In this document: positions 9,514 through 19,139 of the stretch, one piece after another
Layout of the letters: each line of letters starts with the position of its first letter
How positions within the stretch are numbered: position 1 is the first letter of the stretch
NCBI RefSeq assembly: GCF_000739995.1
Contig: NZ_BBJX01000013.1
Coordinates: 1 to 64,000 of the forward strand
Source: Comamonas granuli NBRC 101663
GTDB taxonomy: Bacteria > Pseudomonadota > Gammaproteobacteria > Burkholderiales > Burkholderiaceae_C
DNA length: 64,000 nucleotides
Reading direction: 5' to 3'
Program-made: the position numbers and the translations under genes
Notes under the pieces: model-generated
What the model was told of the DNA's origin: nothing
Databases searched by the model: none
Seen by the model: the letters and a program-made list of their open reading frames with translations, nothing else

Positions 9514-9963
9514 ATGACCCCCGTTTCCCTGCCCCGCACGGCCGCCGCCGTCATCGCCGTGAGCATGGCGGCCTTCGCCCTGTCCACGCCCGCGCACGCC
9601 AAGCGCCTGGGCGGCGGCGCGCGCAGCATGGCCCCGGCGCGCATCGGCCAGGCGCCGGCCAAGCCCGTGCCGCCCGCCGCGCCGCAGGCACCGGCCGCGG
9701 CCGCACCTGCCGCCGCCCCGGCGCCGGCCGCAGCGCCCGCCGCCCGCGGCCCCGGCCTGATGGGCACCATGGGCGCCGCCGCCGTGGGCGCCGTGGCCGG
9801 CACCATGGCCGGCAATGCCCTGGCGGGCAGCGCCGCGCCCCAGGACCCCCAGGCCGCCAAGCAGGCCGAGGCCCAGGCCGCCGAGAAAGAGGCCCAGGAG
9901 CTGCAGCGCAAGGCCGACGAGGCCAAGGCCAAGGCGGCTGCCGCGCGCGCGGCGGCGCAGTAA
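9514..9963 (+). CDS. Small secreted Ala/Pro-rich protein with Tim44-like N-terminus
   Basis: I do not recognise a full family. The 149 residues comprise a signal peptide ending at STPAHA, then AKRLGGGARSMAP. That motif resembles the mature N-terminus of bacterial Tim44-domain proteins (RLGGG-x-S-x-G). Next come a Pro/Ala-rich linker, a Gly/Ala hydrophobic stretch (LMGTMGAAAVGAVAGTMAGN), and a charged Ala/Lys/Glu helix from about residue 110 that should form a coiled coil. The Tim44 globular domain itself is absent, so it could be a truncated relative or an independent envelope protein. AAGGAG precedes the ATG. It lies 25 bp after the BI-1/YccA gene. Confidence 0.6.
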   Translation: MTPVSLPRTAAAVIAVSMAAFALSTPAHAKRLGGGARSMAPARIGQAPAKPVPPAAPQAPAAAAPAAAPAPAAAPAARGPGLMGTMGAAAVGAVAGTMAGNALAGSAAPQDPQAAKQAEAQAAEKEAQELQRKADEAKAKAAAARAAAQ

Positions 9964-10079
9964 GGCCGGGGCGCGCGATGCGCCCCCGATACTGCACCGG
10001 CACACCGGGGCATGCGCCAGGCCCGGGGCGCTGGCGCACAATGGCGGGCTGAGAAAAACCACCACCGCACCGACCGGCC

Positions 10080-10556
10080 ATGTACACACGCATCCTCGTT
10101 CCCATCGACGGCAGCCCCACCTCCGACCGCGCGCTGGAAGAAGCCAGCCAGCTCGCCCTGCTCACCGGCGCGCAGGTGCGCCTGCTGCACATCGTGGGCC
10201 CCGCTGGGCAGGTGCGCGGCTTTCCGCGCCCCGATGCCCCCGCCGCCCCCGACCTGGCCCAGGCGCGCGCGCAAGGGCAGGCCCTGCTCGCCCGGGCGCG
10301 TGAGCAACTGGCGGGCGCGGGCGTAGCCACCGACGCCGAACTGATCGAACAGCGTGACGCCAGCGTGGCGCGCCTGGTGGTCGAGTACGCCAGCGACTGG
10401 GGCGCCTCGCTCATCGTGCTGGGCACGCAGGGCAAGCACGGCATCGAGCGCATGCTGCTGGGCAGCGACGCCGAGCAGATCGCGCGCTACGCCGCCATGC
10501 CCGTGCTGCTCGTGCGCCGGCCCCCCAAGGGCGGCGCCCGGGCCGCCAGCGCCTGA
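10080..10556 (+). CDS. Universal stress protein (UspA family)
   Basis: The 158-residue single-domain USP starts with [20 protein letters not shown]. It ends with the ATP-binding signature G-x2-G-x9-G-(S/T): the sequence [20 protein letters not shown] fits this, so it is probably of the ATP-binding UspFG/MJ0577 type. Such proteins accumulate under growth arrest and oxidative stress. The stop codon overlaps the pgpA start (TGATG), implying co-translation, which is an unusual pairing functionally. Confidence 0.92.
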   Translation: MYTRILVPIDGSPTSDRALEEASQLALLTGAQVRLLHIVGPAGQVRGFPRPDAPAAPDLAQARAQGQALLARAREQLAGAGVATDAELIEQRDASVARLVVEYASDWGASLIVLGTQGKHGIERMLLGSDAEQIARYAAMPVLLVRRPPKGGARAASA

Positions 10557-11077
10557 TGGCCGGCGCTGGCGCGCCCGCGCCCACCCGTCCGGGCGTGCGC
10601 TTTCTGCTCGCGCACCCGGCGCATTTCCTGGCGCTGGGCGCGGGCGCGGGCCTCTCGCCCGTGGCGCCCGGCACCGTGGGCACGCTGTGGGCGTGGCTGG
10701 CCTTCGGCGTGCTGCAGCGCTGGTTCCCCACGCCGCTGGCCATGGGCCTGTGCCTGGGCGCGAGCACGCTCGTGGGCTGGTGGGCCTGCACGCTCACGGC
10801 GCGCCACATGGGCGTGGCCGACCCGGGCAGCATCGTCTGGGACGAGATCGTCGCCTTCTGGCTGGTGCTGTGGCTGGCCATGCCCATGGGCTGGGCGGGG
10901 CAGAGCGCGGCCTTTGCGCTGTTTCGCTTCTTCGATGCGGCCAAGCCCGGCCCCGTGGCCTGGGCCGACGGCCTGTTCAAGGGCCTGGGCTGGCGCGGCG
11001 GCTGGGGCATTTTGTTCGACGACTTCGTCGCCGCCTTTTGCACGCTGCTGGTGATTGCGCTGTGGAGGTTCGCATGA
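10556..11077 (+). CDS. pgpA: Phosphatidylglycerophosphatase A
   Basis: The 173-residue inner-membrane enzyme removes phosphate from phosphatidylglycerophosphate in phospholipid synthesis. It shows the PgpA core: [34 protein letters not shown] with the conserved [17 protein letters not shown] and [12 protein letters not shown] (conserved DD), with about four membrane segments. It overlaps the preceding stress-protein stop by one base and the pncC start by four bases (ATGA), so usp-pgpA-pncC reads as one coupled operon. Confidence 0.93.
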   Translation: MAGAGAPAPTRPGVRFLLAHPAHFLALGAGAGLSPVAPGTVGTLWAWLAFGVLQRWFPTPLAMGLCLGASTLVGWWACTLTARHMGVADPGSIVWDEIVAFWLVLWLAMPMGWAGQSAAFALFRFFDAAKPGPVAWADGLFKGLGWRGGWGILFDDFVAAFCTLLVIALWRFA

Positions 11078-11610
11078 GCGCTGATGCTGCGCCTGGTATG
11101 CTATCGAATCAGGAGCTACTGGCGCTGGATGGACAAGCGCTGGAGCCCCTTTTGCTGCATATTGCCGCGCGGCTGCAGGCGCGCGGCCAGATGCTGGCGG
11201 CGGCCGAGAGCTGCACGGGCGGCCTGATCGCCGGGGCCTGCACCCACCTGGCGGGCTCCAGCCTATGGTTCGAGCGCGGCTTCGTGAGCTATTCCAACGC
11301 CGCCAAGACCGAGCTGCTGGGCGTGGACCCGGCCCTGATCGCGCGGCACGGCGCCGTGAGCGAGCCCGTGGCGCGCGCCATGGCCGAGGGGGCGCTGGCG
11401 CGCTCGCCCGCCCAGGCCAGCCTGGCGGTGACGGGCGTGGCCGGGCCCGGGGGCGGCAGCCCGGACAAGCCCGTGGGCACGGTGTGGTTCGCCTGGTGCG
11501 TGGACGGGCGCACGCACAGCCAGTGCCAGCACTTTGCCGGCGGCCGCGCCGCCGTGCGCGCGGCCACGGTGGCGCACGCGCTGGAGCGGCTGGGCGCGTT
11601 ACTCGGCTGA
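11074..11610 (+). CDS. pncC: Nicotinamide-nucleotide amidase (CinA C-terminal domain)
   Basis: The 178-residue stand-alone CinA C-terminal protein deamidates NMN to NaMN in pyridine nucleotide recycling. Core motifs are [13 protein letters not shown] (catalytic Ser region), GGFVSYSN-like [52 protein letters not shown] and RAAVRAATV. The first ~30 residues ([17 protein letters not shown]) precede the normal family start and are encoded by a palindromic repeat copy at ~11099-11156, so the N-terminal extension appears repeat-derived. The gene's end overlaps queA tail-to-tail by 12 bp. Confidence 0.92.
   Translation: MSADAAPGMLSNQELLALDGQALEPLLLHIAARLQARGQMLAAAESCTGGLIAGACTHLAGSSLWFERGFVSYSNAAKTELLGVDPALIARHGAVSEPVARAMAEGALARSPAQASLAVTGVAGPGGGSPDKPVGTVWFAWCVDGRTHSQCQHFAGGRAAVRAATVAHALERLGALLG
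11099..11156 (+). repeat. Palindromic repeat copy at the 5' end of pncC (sense)
   Basis: GGAGCTACTGGCGCTGGATG then GACAAGCGCTGGAGCCCCTT matches the family through its second arm. It encodes the N-terminal extension of PncC. Confidence 0.75.
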
Positions 11611-12702
11611 GCGCGCCAGCAGCATGGCGTCGCCATAGCTGAAGAAGCGGTAGCGCTGCGCCACCGCGTGCCGGTACAGCGCCATCACGTGCTCGTAGCC
11701 GGCAAAGGCGCTCACCAGCATCATCAGCGTGCTCTTGGGCAGGTGGAAGTTGGTCACCAGCAGGTCCACGACCTGGAAGCGAAAGCCCGGGGTGATGAAG
11801 ATGTCGGTCTCGCCCGTGGTGGCGCCGCTGCGCGCCCAGGATTCCAGCGTGCGCACCGTGGTCGTGCCCACGGCCACCACGCGCCCGCCGCGCTGGCGGC
11901 AGCGCTCCAGCGCGGCCAGCGTGGCCGGCGGGATCTCGTACCACTCGCTGTGCATGCGGTGCTCGGCCAGGTTCTCGGTCTTGACGGGCTGGAAGGTGCC
12001 CGCGCCCACGTGCAGCGTCACGCTGGCCTGCTGCACGCCCAGCGCGGCCAGTTGCGCGAGCACGCCGGCGTCGAAATGCAGGGCCGCCGTGGGCGCGGCC
12101 ACGGCGCCGGGGGCGCGTGCGAACACGGTCTGGTAGCGCTCGGCGTCCGCGGCGGCGTCGGGGTCGTGGTCCGCGTTCTGCTGGCGCTCGATGTAGGGCG
12201 GCAGCGGCAGGTGGCCGTGCCGCTCCATCAGCTCCCAGGGGCTCTCGCCCTTCGGGCCGTACAGGGCAAAGCGAAACAGCGGCCCGTCGGCGTCCGGCCA
12301 GCGCGCGAGCAGCCGGGCGTCGAAGCCGCCGCCGCCCAGCCCGCCGGCCAGGTGCACCGTGGCGCCGGGCAGGGGCTTCTTGCTCACCTTCATGTGGGCC
12401 ACGACTTCGTTGCCCGCGAGCACGCGCTCGATCAGCAGCTCCAGCTTGCCGCCGCTGGCCTTCTCGCCGAACAGGCGCGCCGGCACCACGCGCGTGTCGT
12501 TGAAGACGAGCAGGTCGCCGCTGCGCAGCAGTGGCGGCAGCTCGCGGAAGATGCGGTCCGCAGGCTGGGGGTCGCGGCCGTCGAGCAGGCGGGCGCTGCT
12601 GCGTTCGGCGGCGGGGTGCTGGGCGATGAGTTCAGGGGGCAGCGAAAAATCGAAGTCGCTGAGCGTGTAGGCGCGCGCGGCGCCGGGGGCAGGGTGGGGC
12701 AT
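11599..12702 (-). CDS. queA: S-adenosylmethionine:tRNA ribosyltransferase-isomerase
   Basis: The 367-residue enzyme transfers and isomerises the ribosyl moiety of SAM onto preQ1-modified tRNA to form epoxyqueuosine. It begins [18 protein letters not shown] and contains [53 protein letters not shown] and [15 protein letters not shown], which are all QueA hallmarks. ATG at 12702 gives [14 protein letters not shown]; further upstream in-frame sequence is low-complexity. tgt is not adjacent in this window. It overlaps pncC tail-to-tail by 12 bp. Confidence 0.96.
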   Translation of the reverse strand: MPHPAPGAARAYTLSDFDFSLPPELIAQHPAAERSSARLLDGRDPQPADRIFRELPPLLRSGDLLVFNDTRVVPARLFGEKASGGKLELLIERVLAGNEVVAHMKVSKKPLPGATVHLAGGLGGGGFDARLLARWPDADGPLFRFALYGPKGESPWELMERHGHLPLPPYIERQQNADHDPDAAADAERYQTVFARAPGAVAAPTAALHFDAGVLAQLAALGVQQASVTLHVGAGTFQPVKTENLAEHRMHSEWYEIPPATLAALERCRQRGGRVVAVGTTTVRTLESWARSGATTGETDIFITPGFRFQVVDLLVTNFHLPKSTLMMLVSAFAGYEHVMALYRHAVAQRYRFFSYGDAMLLARSAE

Positions 12703-12804
12703 GGGGCTTGAGGGCCGGACGGGCCCGTTCCAAGAACAAAGAGCGCCATTGTGGCAAAAGGCGTGCGCCCGCACGGGGCCGGCGGCCACCGCGGGCCGCG
12801 GCAC

Positions 12805-14085
12805 TCACCAGGGCTGGCCTTCGATGCCGCTCCAGAGCGTGTGCAGGTCGGGGAAGCGCCATTTCTCGGGGTCTTCGCGCGCCACGATGCGGTCGTTGCA
12901 GCCGGGCGCGGCCAGGTTGATGGCCTCGGGCGGGAAGCGCAGGCCCGACTTGGTGGAGAAGAACACGCGCACCTTGGGGGTCACGAGCGAGGCGCTGTTC
13001 TGCTCCAGCACCACGCCGATGCGCCCGGACTCCAGGCGCACGAGCGAGCCCACGGGATAGATGCCTATGCCCTTGACGAAGGCCTGGAACAGGCGCGGGT
13101 CGAAATGGCCGCGCGTCCAGTCGGCCATGCGGCGGATGGACTCGGCCGGGTCCCAGCCGCGCTTGTAGGGCCGGTCGGAGGTGATGGCGTCGTAGACATC
13201 GCAGATGGCGGCCATGCGCGCGATGGTGCTCAGCTTGTCGGCGCCCAGGCGGTCGGGGTAGCCCGAGCCGTCCATCTTCTCGTGGTGGTGCAGGCAGGCG
13301 TCGAGCACGGCGGGCTCGGCGCCCTGGCCCTCGCGCAGCATCTTCCAGCCTTCGAGCGGGTGGCTCTTGACGAGCGTGAACTCCGCGTCGGTCAGCTTGC
13401 CCGGCTTGTTGAGCACGGCCAGCGGGATGGCGGCCTTGCCCAGGTCGTGCAGCAGCCCGGCCAGGCCGGCGGTGCGCGTCTGGGTGTCGTTCAGGCCGAT
13501 CTGGCGCGCCAGCGCCACCATCAGGGCGCACACGGCCACCGAGTGCATGTAGGTGTATTCGTCGGCCGTCTTCAGGCGCGCCAGGCTGATGAGCGCGCCC
13601 GGGTTGCGCGCCACCGAGTCGGCGATGTCCTGCACCAGGCCGGAGGCCGCCTCGGCGTCCACGGCCTTGCCCATGCGCGCCTCCTGGAACATGGACATCA
13701 CGGCCACCTTGGACTGGTTGCAGATCCTGGCCGCGCGCTGCAGCTCGGCCTGCGTGCTGGTGGGGCGCAGGTCGCGCTGGGGCGGCGGGGGCTGCTCGGG
13801 TTCGGTCACCTTGAACGGGGGCAGGTCGGCGAGCTGGCCGAAGTCGGTCTGGATGCGCTCCTCGACCTCCTCGGGCGAGAGCGCGGGGCGGCCGCGCGCC
13901 ACGTCCTTGCCGCGGTCGGTGTCTATCCATACCTCCCGCACCGAGGTGGCGCGGATGCGCTCGAGGTCCTTGGGGTCGTTGAGCACGAACTTCGTGCGCC
14001 AGAAGGGGTGGTCCATCCACGAGCCGCAGAACTCGTGCAGGTACATGCCCAGGGTCAGGTCTTCCACATGAATGCGCTTGAGCAT
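12805..14085 (-). CDS. HD-GYP domain protein, probable cyclic-di-GMP phosphodiesterase
   Basis: The 426-residue protein has an N-terminal DUF3391-type region (RIHVEDLTLGMYLHEFCGSW), a Pro-rich linker (EQPPPPQRD), then an HD-GYP domain from about residue 165. Metal and signature residues are intact: HSVAVCALM, LLHDLGKAAIP (HDxGK), HPLEGW, HHHEKMDGSGYPDRL (the HHE..GYP motif) and ICDVYDAITSDRPYK. It should hydrolyse c-di-GMP to GMP, affecting motility and biofilm. ATG at 14085 is preferred over the longer form at 14130 because MLKRIHVEDL matches family starts. It is divergent from recG. Confidence 0.92.
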   Translation of the reverse strand: MLKRIHVEDLTLGMYLHEFCGSWMDHPFWRTKFVLNDPKDLERIRATSVREVWIDTDRGKDVARGRPALSPEEVEERIQTDFGQLADLPPFKVTEPEQPPPPQRDLRPTSTQAELQRAARICNQSKVAVMSMFQEARMGKAVDAEAASGLVQDIADSVARNPGALISLARLKTADEYTYMHSVAVCALMVALARQIGLNDTQTRTAGLAGLLHDLGKAAIPLAVLNKPGKLTDAEFTLVKSHPLEGWKMLREGQGAEPAVLDACLHHHEKMDGSGYPDRLGADKLSTIARMAAICDVYDAITSDRPYKRGWDPAESIRRMADWTRGHFDPRLFQAFVKGIGIYPVGSLVRLESGRIGVVLEQNSASLVTPKVRVFFSTKSGLRFPPEAINLAAPGCNDRIVAREDPEKWRFPDLHTLWSGIEGQPW

Positions 14086-14183
14086 GGTGCGGTAGCGAAG
14101 GGGATACAAAAAAATACAGTTCCCCGCCATGGTAGTCTTTTTCGCTCCGCCCCGTCCGCACTGCCGCTTCCTTTCGACTCCCG

Positions 14184-16277
14184 ATGCCTGCCGCCCCCAG
14201 CCCCGCCCAGCAGGCCCTGCGCAAGCTGGGCCTGACGCGCGACATCGACCTGGCCCTGCACCTGCCGCTGCGCTACGAGGACGAGACGCGCATCACCCCC
14301 CTGCAGAGCGCGCGCGACGGCGCGGTGGTGCAGATCGAGGCCACGGTCACCGCCAGCGAGGTGCAGTTGCGCCCGCGCCGCCAGCTCCTGGTGCACGTGG
14401 ACGACGGCACCGGCACCTGCGAGCTGCGCTTCTTCAGCTTCTACCCCTCGCAGCTCAAGACCATGGCCGTGGGCGCGCGCCTGCGCATCCGCGGCGAGGT
14501 CAAGGGCGGCTTCTGGGGGCGGCAGATGCTGCACCCGGCGGTGCGCGCTGCCCACGGCGCGCTGCCCACGGCGCTCACGCCGGTCTACCCCAGCACCGCC
14601 AGCCTGCCCCAGCCCTACCTGCGCCGCGCCATCGCCACCGCGCTGCAGCGCGCCGACCTGTCCGACACCCTGCCGCCCGGGGTCGCGCCGCCGCTGGTGC
14701 GGGTTTGGGGTCAAAATGGCCCGCAGAGCCCGTACAGCCTGCGCGAGGCGCTATTGTTTTTGCACCACCCGGCACCCGAGGTGGCCCTGGCCACGCTCGA
14801 AGACCACAGCCACCCGGCCTGGCAGCGCCTCAAGGCCGAGGAGCTGCTGGCCCAGCAGCTCAGTCAGCAGCAGTCGCGCCTGGCGCGCAGCCGCCTGCGC
14901 GCCCCGGTGCTGCGCGCGCCGCACGCTGCGCCGGCCGCCCCGCTGCATGCGCAACTGCTCGCCCAGCTCCCCTTTGCCCTCACGGCCGCGCAGCAGCGCG
15001 TGGACGGCGAGATCGCCGCCGACCTCGCGCGCCCCGTGCCCATGCACCGCCTGCTGCAGGGCGACGTGGGCGCGGGCAAGACCGTGGTGGCCGCGCTGGC
15101 GGCCTGCCGCGCCATGGACGCGGGCTGGCAGTGCGCGCTCATGGCGCCCACGGAAATCCTGGCCGAGCAGCACTTTGCCAAGCTGGTCGGCTGGTTGGAG
15201 CCGCTGCTGGCCGCCAGCGGCCGCCGCGTGGCCTGGCTGTCGGGCGGGCAGAAGAAGAAGGAGCGCGCCGCCATGCTGGCGCTGGTGGAGAGCGGCGCGG
15301 CCGCGCTGGTGGTGGGCACGCATGCCGTGATCCAGGAGCAGGTGCGCTTCCAAAACCTGGCGCTGGCCATCATCGACGAGCAGCACCGCTTCGGCGTGGC
15401 GCAGCGCCTGGAACTGCGCCGCAAGCTGCAGGCGCAGGGCATGGAGCCGCACCTGCTGATGATGAGCGCCACGCCCATCCCGCGCACCCTGGCCATGAGC
15501 TACTACGCCGACCTGGACGTCTCGGTGATCGACGAGCTGCCGCCGGGGCGCACGCCCATCGTCACCAAGCTGATCGCCGACAGCCGGCGCGACGAGGTGA
15601 TCGCGCGCATCGCCGCGCAGGTGGCCGCCGGGCGGCAGGTGTACTGGGTGTGCCCGCTGATCGAGGAGAGCGAGGCGCTGGACCTGTCCAACGCCACGGC
15701 CACGCATGCCGAGCTCAGCGCGGCCCTGCCCGGTGCGATGGTGGGCCTGCTGCACTCGCGCATGCCCGCGGCCGAGAAGAAGGCGGTCATGGCGCAGTTC
15801 AGCGGCGGGCAGATGGGCGTGCTGGTGAGCACCACGGTGATCGAGGTGGGCGTGGATGTGCCCAACGCCTCGCTCATGGTCATCGAGCATGCCGAGCGCT
15901 TCGGCCTGTCGCAGCTGCACCAGTTGCGCGGGCGCGTGGGGCGCGGCGCGGCCGCCTCGGCCTGCGTGCTGCTCTATGCCACGAACGACAGCGGCCGCCT
16001 GGGCGAGACCGCGCGCGAGCGCCTGCGCGCCATGCTGGAGACGAACGACGGCTTCGAGATCGCCCGGCGCGACCTGGAGATCCGCGGGCCGGGCGAGTTC
16101 CTGGGCGCGCGCCAGTCGGGCGATGCGCTCTTGCGCTTTGCCGACCTGGCCACGGACGCGCCGCTGCTCGAATGGGCCCGCGCGCTGGCGCCGCAGATGC
16201 TCGCGCAGCACCCGGAGCTGGCCGCCCGGCATGTGGCGCGCTGGCTCGGCGGCAAGGCCGACTACCTCAAGGCGTAG
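14184..16277 (+). CDS. recG: ATP-dependent DNA helicase RecG
   Basis: The 697-residue fork-regression helicase has an N-terminal wedge/OB domain (ATVTASEVQLRPRRQLLVHV, CELRFFSFYPSQ) and superfamily 2 motor motifs: GDVGAGKTVVAA (Walker A), APTEILAEQH, IIDEQHRFG (DExH-like DEQH), MMSATPIPRTLAMSYY, VYWVCPLIEESE, LLHSRMP, TTVIEVGVDVPNA and QLHQLRGRVGRG. The length is normal for the family. It converges on the following GGDEF/EAL gene, overlapping it by 11 bp at the 3' ends. Confidence 0.97.
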   Translation: MPAAPSPAQQALRKLGLTRDIDLALHLPLRYEDETRITPLQSARDGAVVQIEATVTASEVQLRPRRQLLVHVDDGTGTCELRFFSFYPSQLKTMAVGARLRIRGEVKGGFWGRQMLHPAVRAAHGALPTALTPVYPSTASLPQPYLRRAIATALQRADLSDTLPPGVAPPLVRVWGQNGPQSPYSLREALLFLHHPAPEVALATLEDHSHPAWQRLKAEELLAQQLSQQQSRLARSRLRAPVLRAPHAAPAAPLHAQLLAQLPFALTAAQQRVDGEIAADLARPVPMHRLLQGDVGAGKTVVAALAACRAMDAGWQCALMAPTEILAEQHFAKLVGWLEPLLAASGRRVAWLSGGQKKKERAAMLALVESGAAALVVGTHAVIQEQVRFQNLALAIIDEQHRFGVAQRLELRRKLQAQGMEPHLLMMSATPIPRTLAMSYYADLDVSVIDELPPGRTPIVTKLIADSRRDEVIARIAAQVAAGRQVYWVCPLIEESEALDLSNATATHAELSAALPGAMVGLLHSRMPAAEKKAVMAQFSGGQMGVLVSTTVIEVGVDVPNASLMVIEHAERFGLSQLHQLRGRVGRGAAASACVLLYATNDSGRLGETARERLRAMLETNDGFEIARRDLEIRGPGEFLGARQSGDALLRFADLATDAPLLEWARALAPQMLAQHPELAARHVARWLGGKADYLKA

Positions 16278-19047
16278 GAGGGGTGTTGCCGGCGGGCGGG
16301 CGGGTGGCCAGGTGGGCCGCCTCCCAGGCCTCGATGGGCATGGGCCGGCCCAGCAGGTAGCCCTGGCAGAACTGGCAGCCGTGCTCGACGAGGAAGGCAC
16401 GGTGCTCCGCCGTCTCCACGCCCTCGGCGACGATCTCCAGCCCCAGCGCATCGCTCATCACCAGGATGGCGCGCACGATGGCGTTGCTGGTGTTGTCGCT
16501 CAGCATGTCGTGGATGAAGGACTGGTCGATCTTGATCTGGTCGAAGGGCAGGCGCTTGAGGTAGGACAGCGAGGAGTAGCCCGTGCCGAAATCGTCCAGC
16601 GCGAAGCGCATGCCCAGCCCGCGCAACTGGTGCATGCGCTCGATGGTGGTTTCGGTGTCGTCCAGGATGGCGCTCTCGGTCAGCTCCAGCTTGAGTCCGC
16701 CGGCGTCGATGCGGTGGCGCTCGATGGCGGCGCGCACCTGGGCTGCGAAATCGGCCTGGTGGAACTGCCGCGCGCTCACGTTGATCGCCAGCGTCAGGTG
16801 GCGCGTGGCGCTCTGGCTTTGCCAGCGGGCGAGCTGGCGGCACGCGGTGTCGAGCACCCACTGGCCCATGGGCACGATCAGGCCGGTCTCCTCGGCCAGC
16901 GGGATGAACGCGGCGGGCGAAATCAGCTTGCCGTCGGCGCCGATCCAGCGGATCAGCGCCTCGGCGCCCACCACGGCGCCGTGCTGGTCCACCTGCACCT
17001 GGTAGAACATCTGGAAGGCCTGGATCTCGATGGCGTCGCGCAGCGCCATCTCCAGGGCGGCGCGCGCATCGACGGCGGCCTGCATGGGCGCGTCGAAGAA
17101 CAGCATGCCGTTGCCGCCCTCGTCCTTGGCGCGGTAGAGCGCCACCTCGGCCTGCTTGAGCAGGGTGTCGGGCGCGGGCGTGCCGGCGCCGAAGAAGGCC
17201 ATGCCCATGCTGGTGGTGGCGTAGAGCCGCCGGGCATCCCCCAGGTCGTAGGGGGCGGCGAGCACCTGGTGCACGTTGCGGGCGATGGCCTGGGCCCGTT
17301 CCGCGGCGCCGCCGATGTCGGGCACGATGATGCCGAAGGTGTTGCTGCCCAGGCGCGCCACGGTGCTGCCCGCGCCGGTGCAGCCCTGGATGCGCCGCGC
17401 CATCTCGCGCAGCAGCCAGTCGCCCGTGGCGTGCCCGCGCGTGTCGTTGATCTGCTTGAAGCGGTCGATGTCGATCAGCAGCAGCAGGCCCTGGGACGGG
17501 CCCTGCGCGCTGGCCGCGACGGCCTGCTGCAGGTGATCGTGCAGCAGGGCGCGGTTGGGCAGGCCGGTGAGCGCGTCGTAGTAGGCGAGCTGGTGGACCA
17601 GCGCCTCCGACTGCTTGCGCTGCGTGATGTCCTCCTTGGTGGACACATAGTGCGTGACCTGGCCGTCCCCGTCGAAGATGGGGGCGATGGTGGCCATCTC
17701 CACATAGGTGCTGCCGTCCTTGCGGGTGTTGATGAGCTCGCCACTCCACACCTTGCCCGCCTTGAGCGCCCCCCACATGGCGGCGTAGGTGGCGGGCGGG
17801 GTGAGGCCGCGGTTGAGGATGCGCGGGTTGCGTCCCAGCACCTCCGCGCGCGTGTAGCCCGTGGAGCGCAGAAAGGCGTCGTTCACGTACTGGATGCGCG
17901 CCTCGGTGTCGGTGATGATGATGGCCTCGGGGCTTTGCTCCACGGCGGTGGAGAGGCGGCGCAGGTCCACGTCGCGCTTTTGCAGCTCGCTGGCCATGTG
18001 GTTGATGCCCTGCTCGACGGCGCGCAGCTCGCGCACGCGCGAGAGGCGCCGGATGCGCGTCTGCAGGCGGCCGGCGGCCACGCTGTCGATGGCGGCCGTG
18101 ATCTGGCGTGTCCAGGTCTCGGTCAGGCCATAGATGTAGTAGCGCGCCGCCAGCGCCGACACCAGCGCGATGCCGGCCAGCAGCAGGATGCGCCACCAGA
18201 ACCCCTGGTCGATGCGCGCCACCGTGCGGTCCAGCGGCGCACCGATGGCCACGAGCAGCGGCGTGCGGGAAAAGTGCGGCGTCCCGATGCCGTACATGCG
18301 GCGGTTGCCGTCCAGCCCCTCGATTTCGCCGATGCGCCGGCCCTCCCGCAGCGCCTGCAGGAACGGCGCGGCCCCCGCCGCCGGCTGCTGCGTGACCGGC
18401 GGGCGGCTGGCCGCCGGGTGGTAGGAGAGCACCGTGCCGGTATCGCTGAGCAAAAAGGCGTTCCAGCCCTCGGGCAGCTGGAACTCGGCGATCAGCTTGT
18501 CGAACCAGCCGAGCTGGATGGAGGCGAACAGCACCGCCTGGAGCGTGCCGTCGGCCGCGCGCACCGGGTAGCCGAACACCATGCCGGGCTTGCGGGAGAT
18601 CCGCCCGGTGACGAATTCGCCCGAGGTGATGCTGTTGCCGGCCCGGGCGTCCTGGAACCAGGCGCGGTCGCTCACCGAGACGGGGGCCGGCGCCGGGCGG
18701 GCGCTGCAGAACACCGTGCCGTCGGGCAGGGCCGCCCCGAGGTTGGCGAAATCCTCCATGGACTGCAGCAGGCGCTGCGCCAGGCCGGAGCAGTCCTGGG
18801 GGTCGAGCGACTGCAGGTTGTCGGCGCGCGCCATGATCTGGAAGGTCTGGCGCATGCTGCGCAGGGCGGCGTCCTCGGTCAGGCGCGCCGCCGCGAGCAT
18901 GCGCGAGACCTCGCTCTCCAGCGCCGCGATGGCGTCCTGGCGCCGTTCGCGGTAGTCGAAGAAGGCCATCAGGAAGACCGGAAGGCAGGCCATGCCGATG
19001 ACCACCCACAAACGCAGGTGCAGGGACCGGGGTGTACGCAAAGCCAT
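16267..19047 (-). CDS. Membrane sensor with PAS, degenerate GGDEF and EAL domains
   Basis: This 926-residue protein has an N-terminal membrane helix (~10-28), a periplasmic dCache-like sensor (~30-285), a second membrane helix (near WWRILLLAGIALVSALAARY), a HAMP-like linker, a PAS domain (SPEAIIITDTEARIQYVN), a GGDEF-fold domain and an EAL domain. The diguanylate cyclase site near residue ~566 reads LGSNTF instead of GGDEF, so synthesis of c-di-GMP is unlikely. The EAL domain looks active: [36 protein letters not shown] and KIDQSFI. The likely role is a ligand- and redox-responsive phosphodiesterase with the GGDEF fold as a possible GTP sensor (inference). It converges on recG. Confidence 0.92.
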   Translation of the reverse strand: MALRTPRSLHLRLWVVIGMACLPVFLMAFFDYRERRQDAIAALESEVSRMLAAARLTEDAALRSMRQTFQIMARADNLQSLDPQDCSGLAQRLLQSMEDFANLGAALPDGTVFCSARPAPAPVSVSDRAWFQDARAGNSITSGEFVTGRISRKPGMVFGYPVRAADGTLQAVLFASIQLGWFDKLIAEFQLPEGWNAFLLSDTGTVLSYHPAASRPPVTQQPAAGAAPFLQALREGRRIGEIEGLDGNRRMYGIGTPHFSRTPLLVAIGAPLDRTVARIDQGFWWRILLLAGIALVSALAARYYIYGLTETWTRQITAAIDSVAAGRLQTRIRRLSRVRELRAVEQGINHMASELQKRDVDLRRLSTAVEQSPEAIIITDTEARIQYVNDAFLRSTGYTRAEVLGRNPRILNRGLTPPATYAAMWGALKAGKVWSGELINTRKDGSTYVEMATIAPIFDGDGQVTHYVSTKEDITQRKQSEALVHQLAYYDALTGLPNRALLHDHLQQAVAASAQGPSQGLLLLIDIDRFKQINDTRGHATGDWLLREMARRIQGCTGAGSTVARLGSNTFGIIVPDIGGAAERAQAIARNVHQVLAAPYDLGDARRLYATTSMGMAFFGAGTPAPDTLLKQAEVALYRAKDEGGNGMLFFDAPMQAAVDARAALEMALRDAIEIQAFQMFYQVQVDQHGAVVGAEALIRWIGADGKLISPAAFIPLAEETGLIVPMGQWVLDTACRQLARWQSQSATRHLTLAINVSARQFHQADFAAQVRAAIERHRIDAGGLKLELTESAILDDTETTIERMHQLRGLGMRFALDDFGTGYSSLSYLKRLPFDQIKIDQSFIHDMLSDNTSNAIVRAILVMSDALGLEIVAEGVETAEHRAFLVEHGCQFCQGYLLGRPMPIEAWEAAHLATRPPAGNTPPTP

Positions 19048-19139
19048 GGTGGGTGCATCATAAGAGGCATGCGGGGCGCCCGCACCCGGGGCAGGGACGC
19101 CGGTCTCTGGCGCGCCGGAATCTTTACACTGCCATCCTC

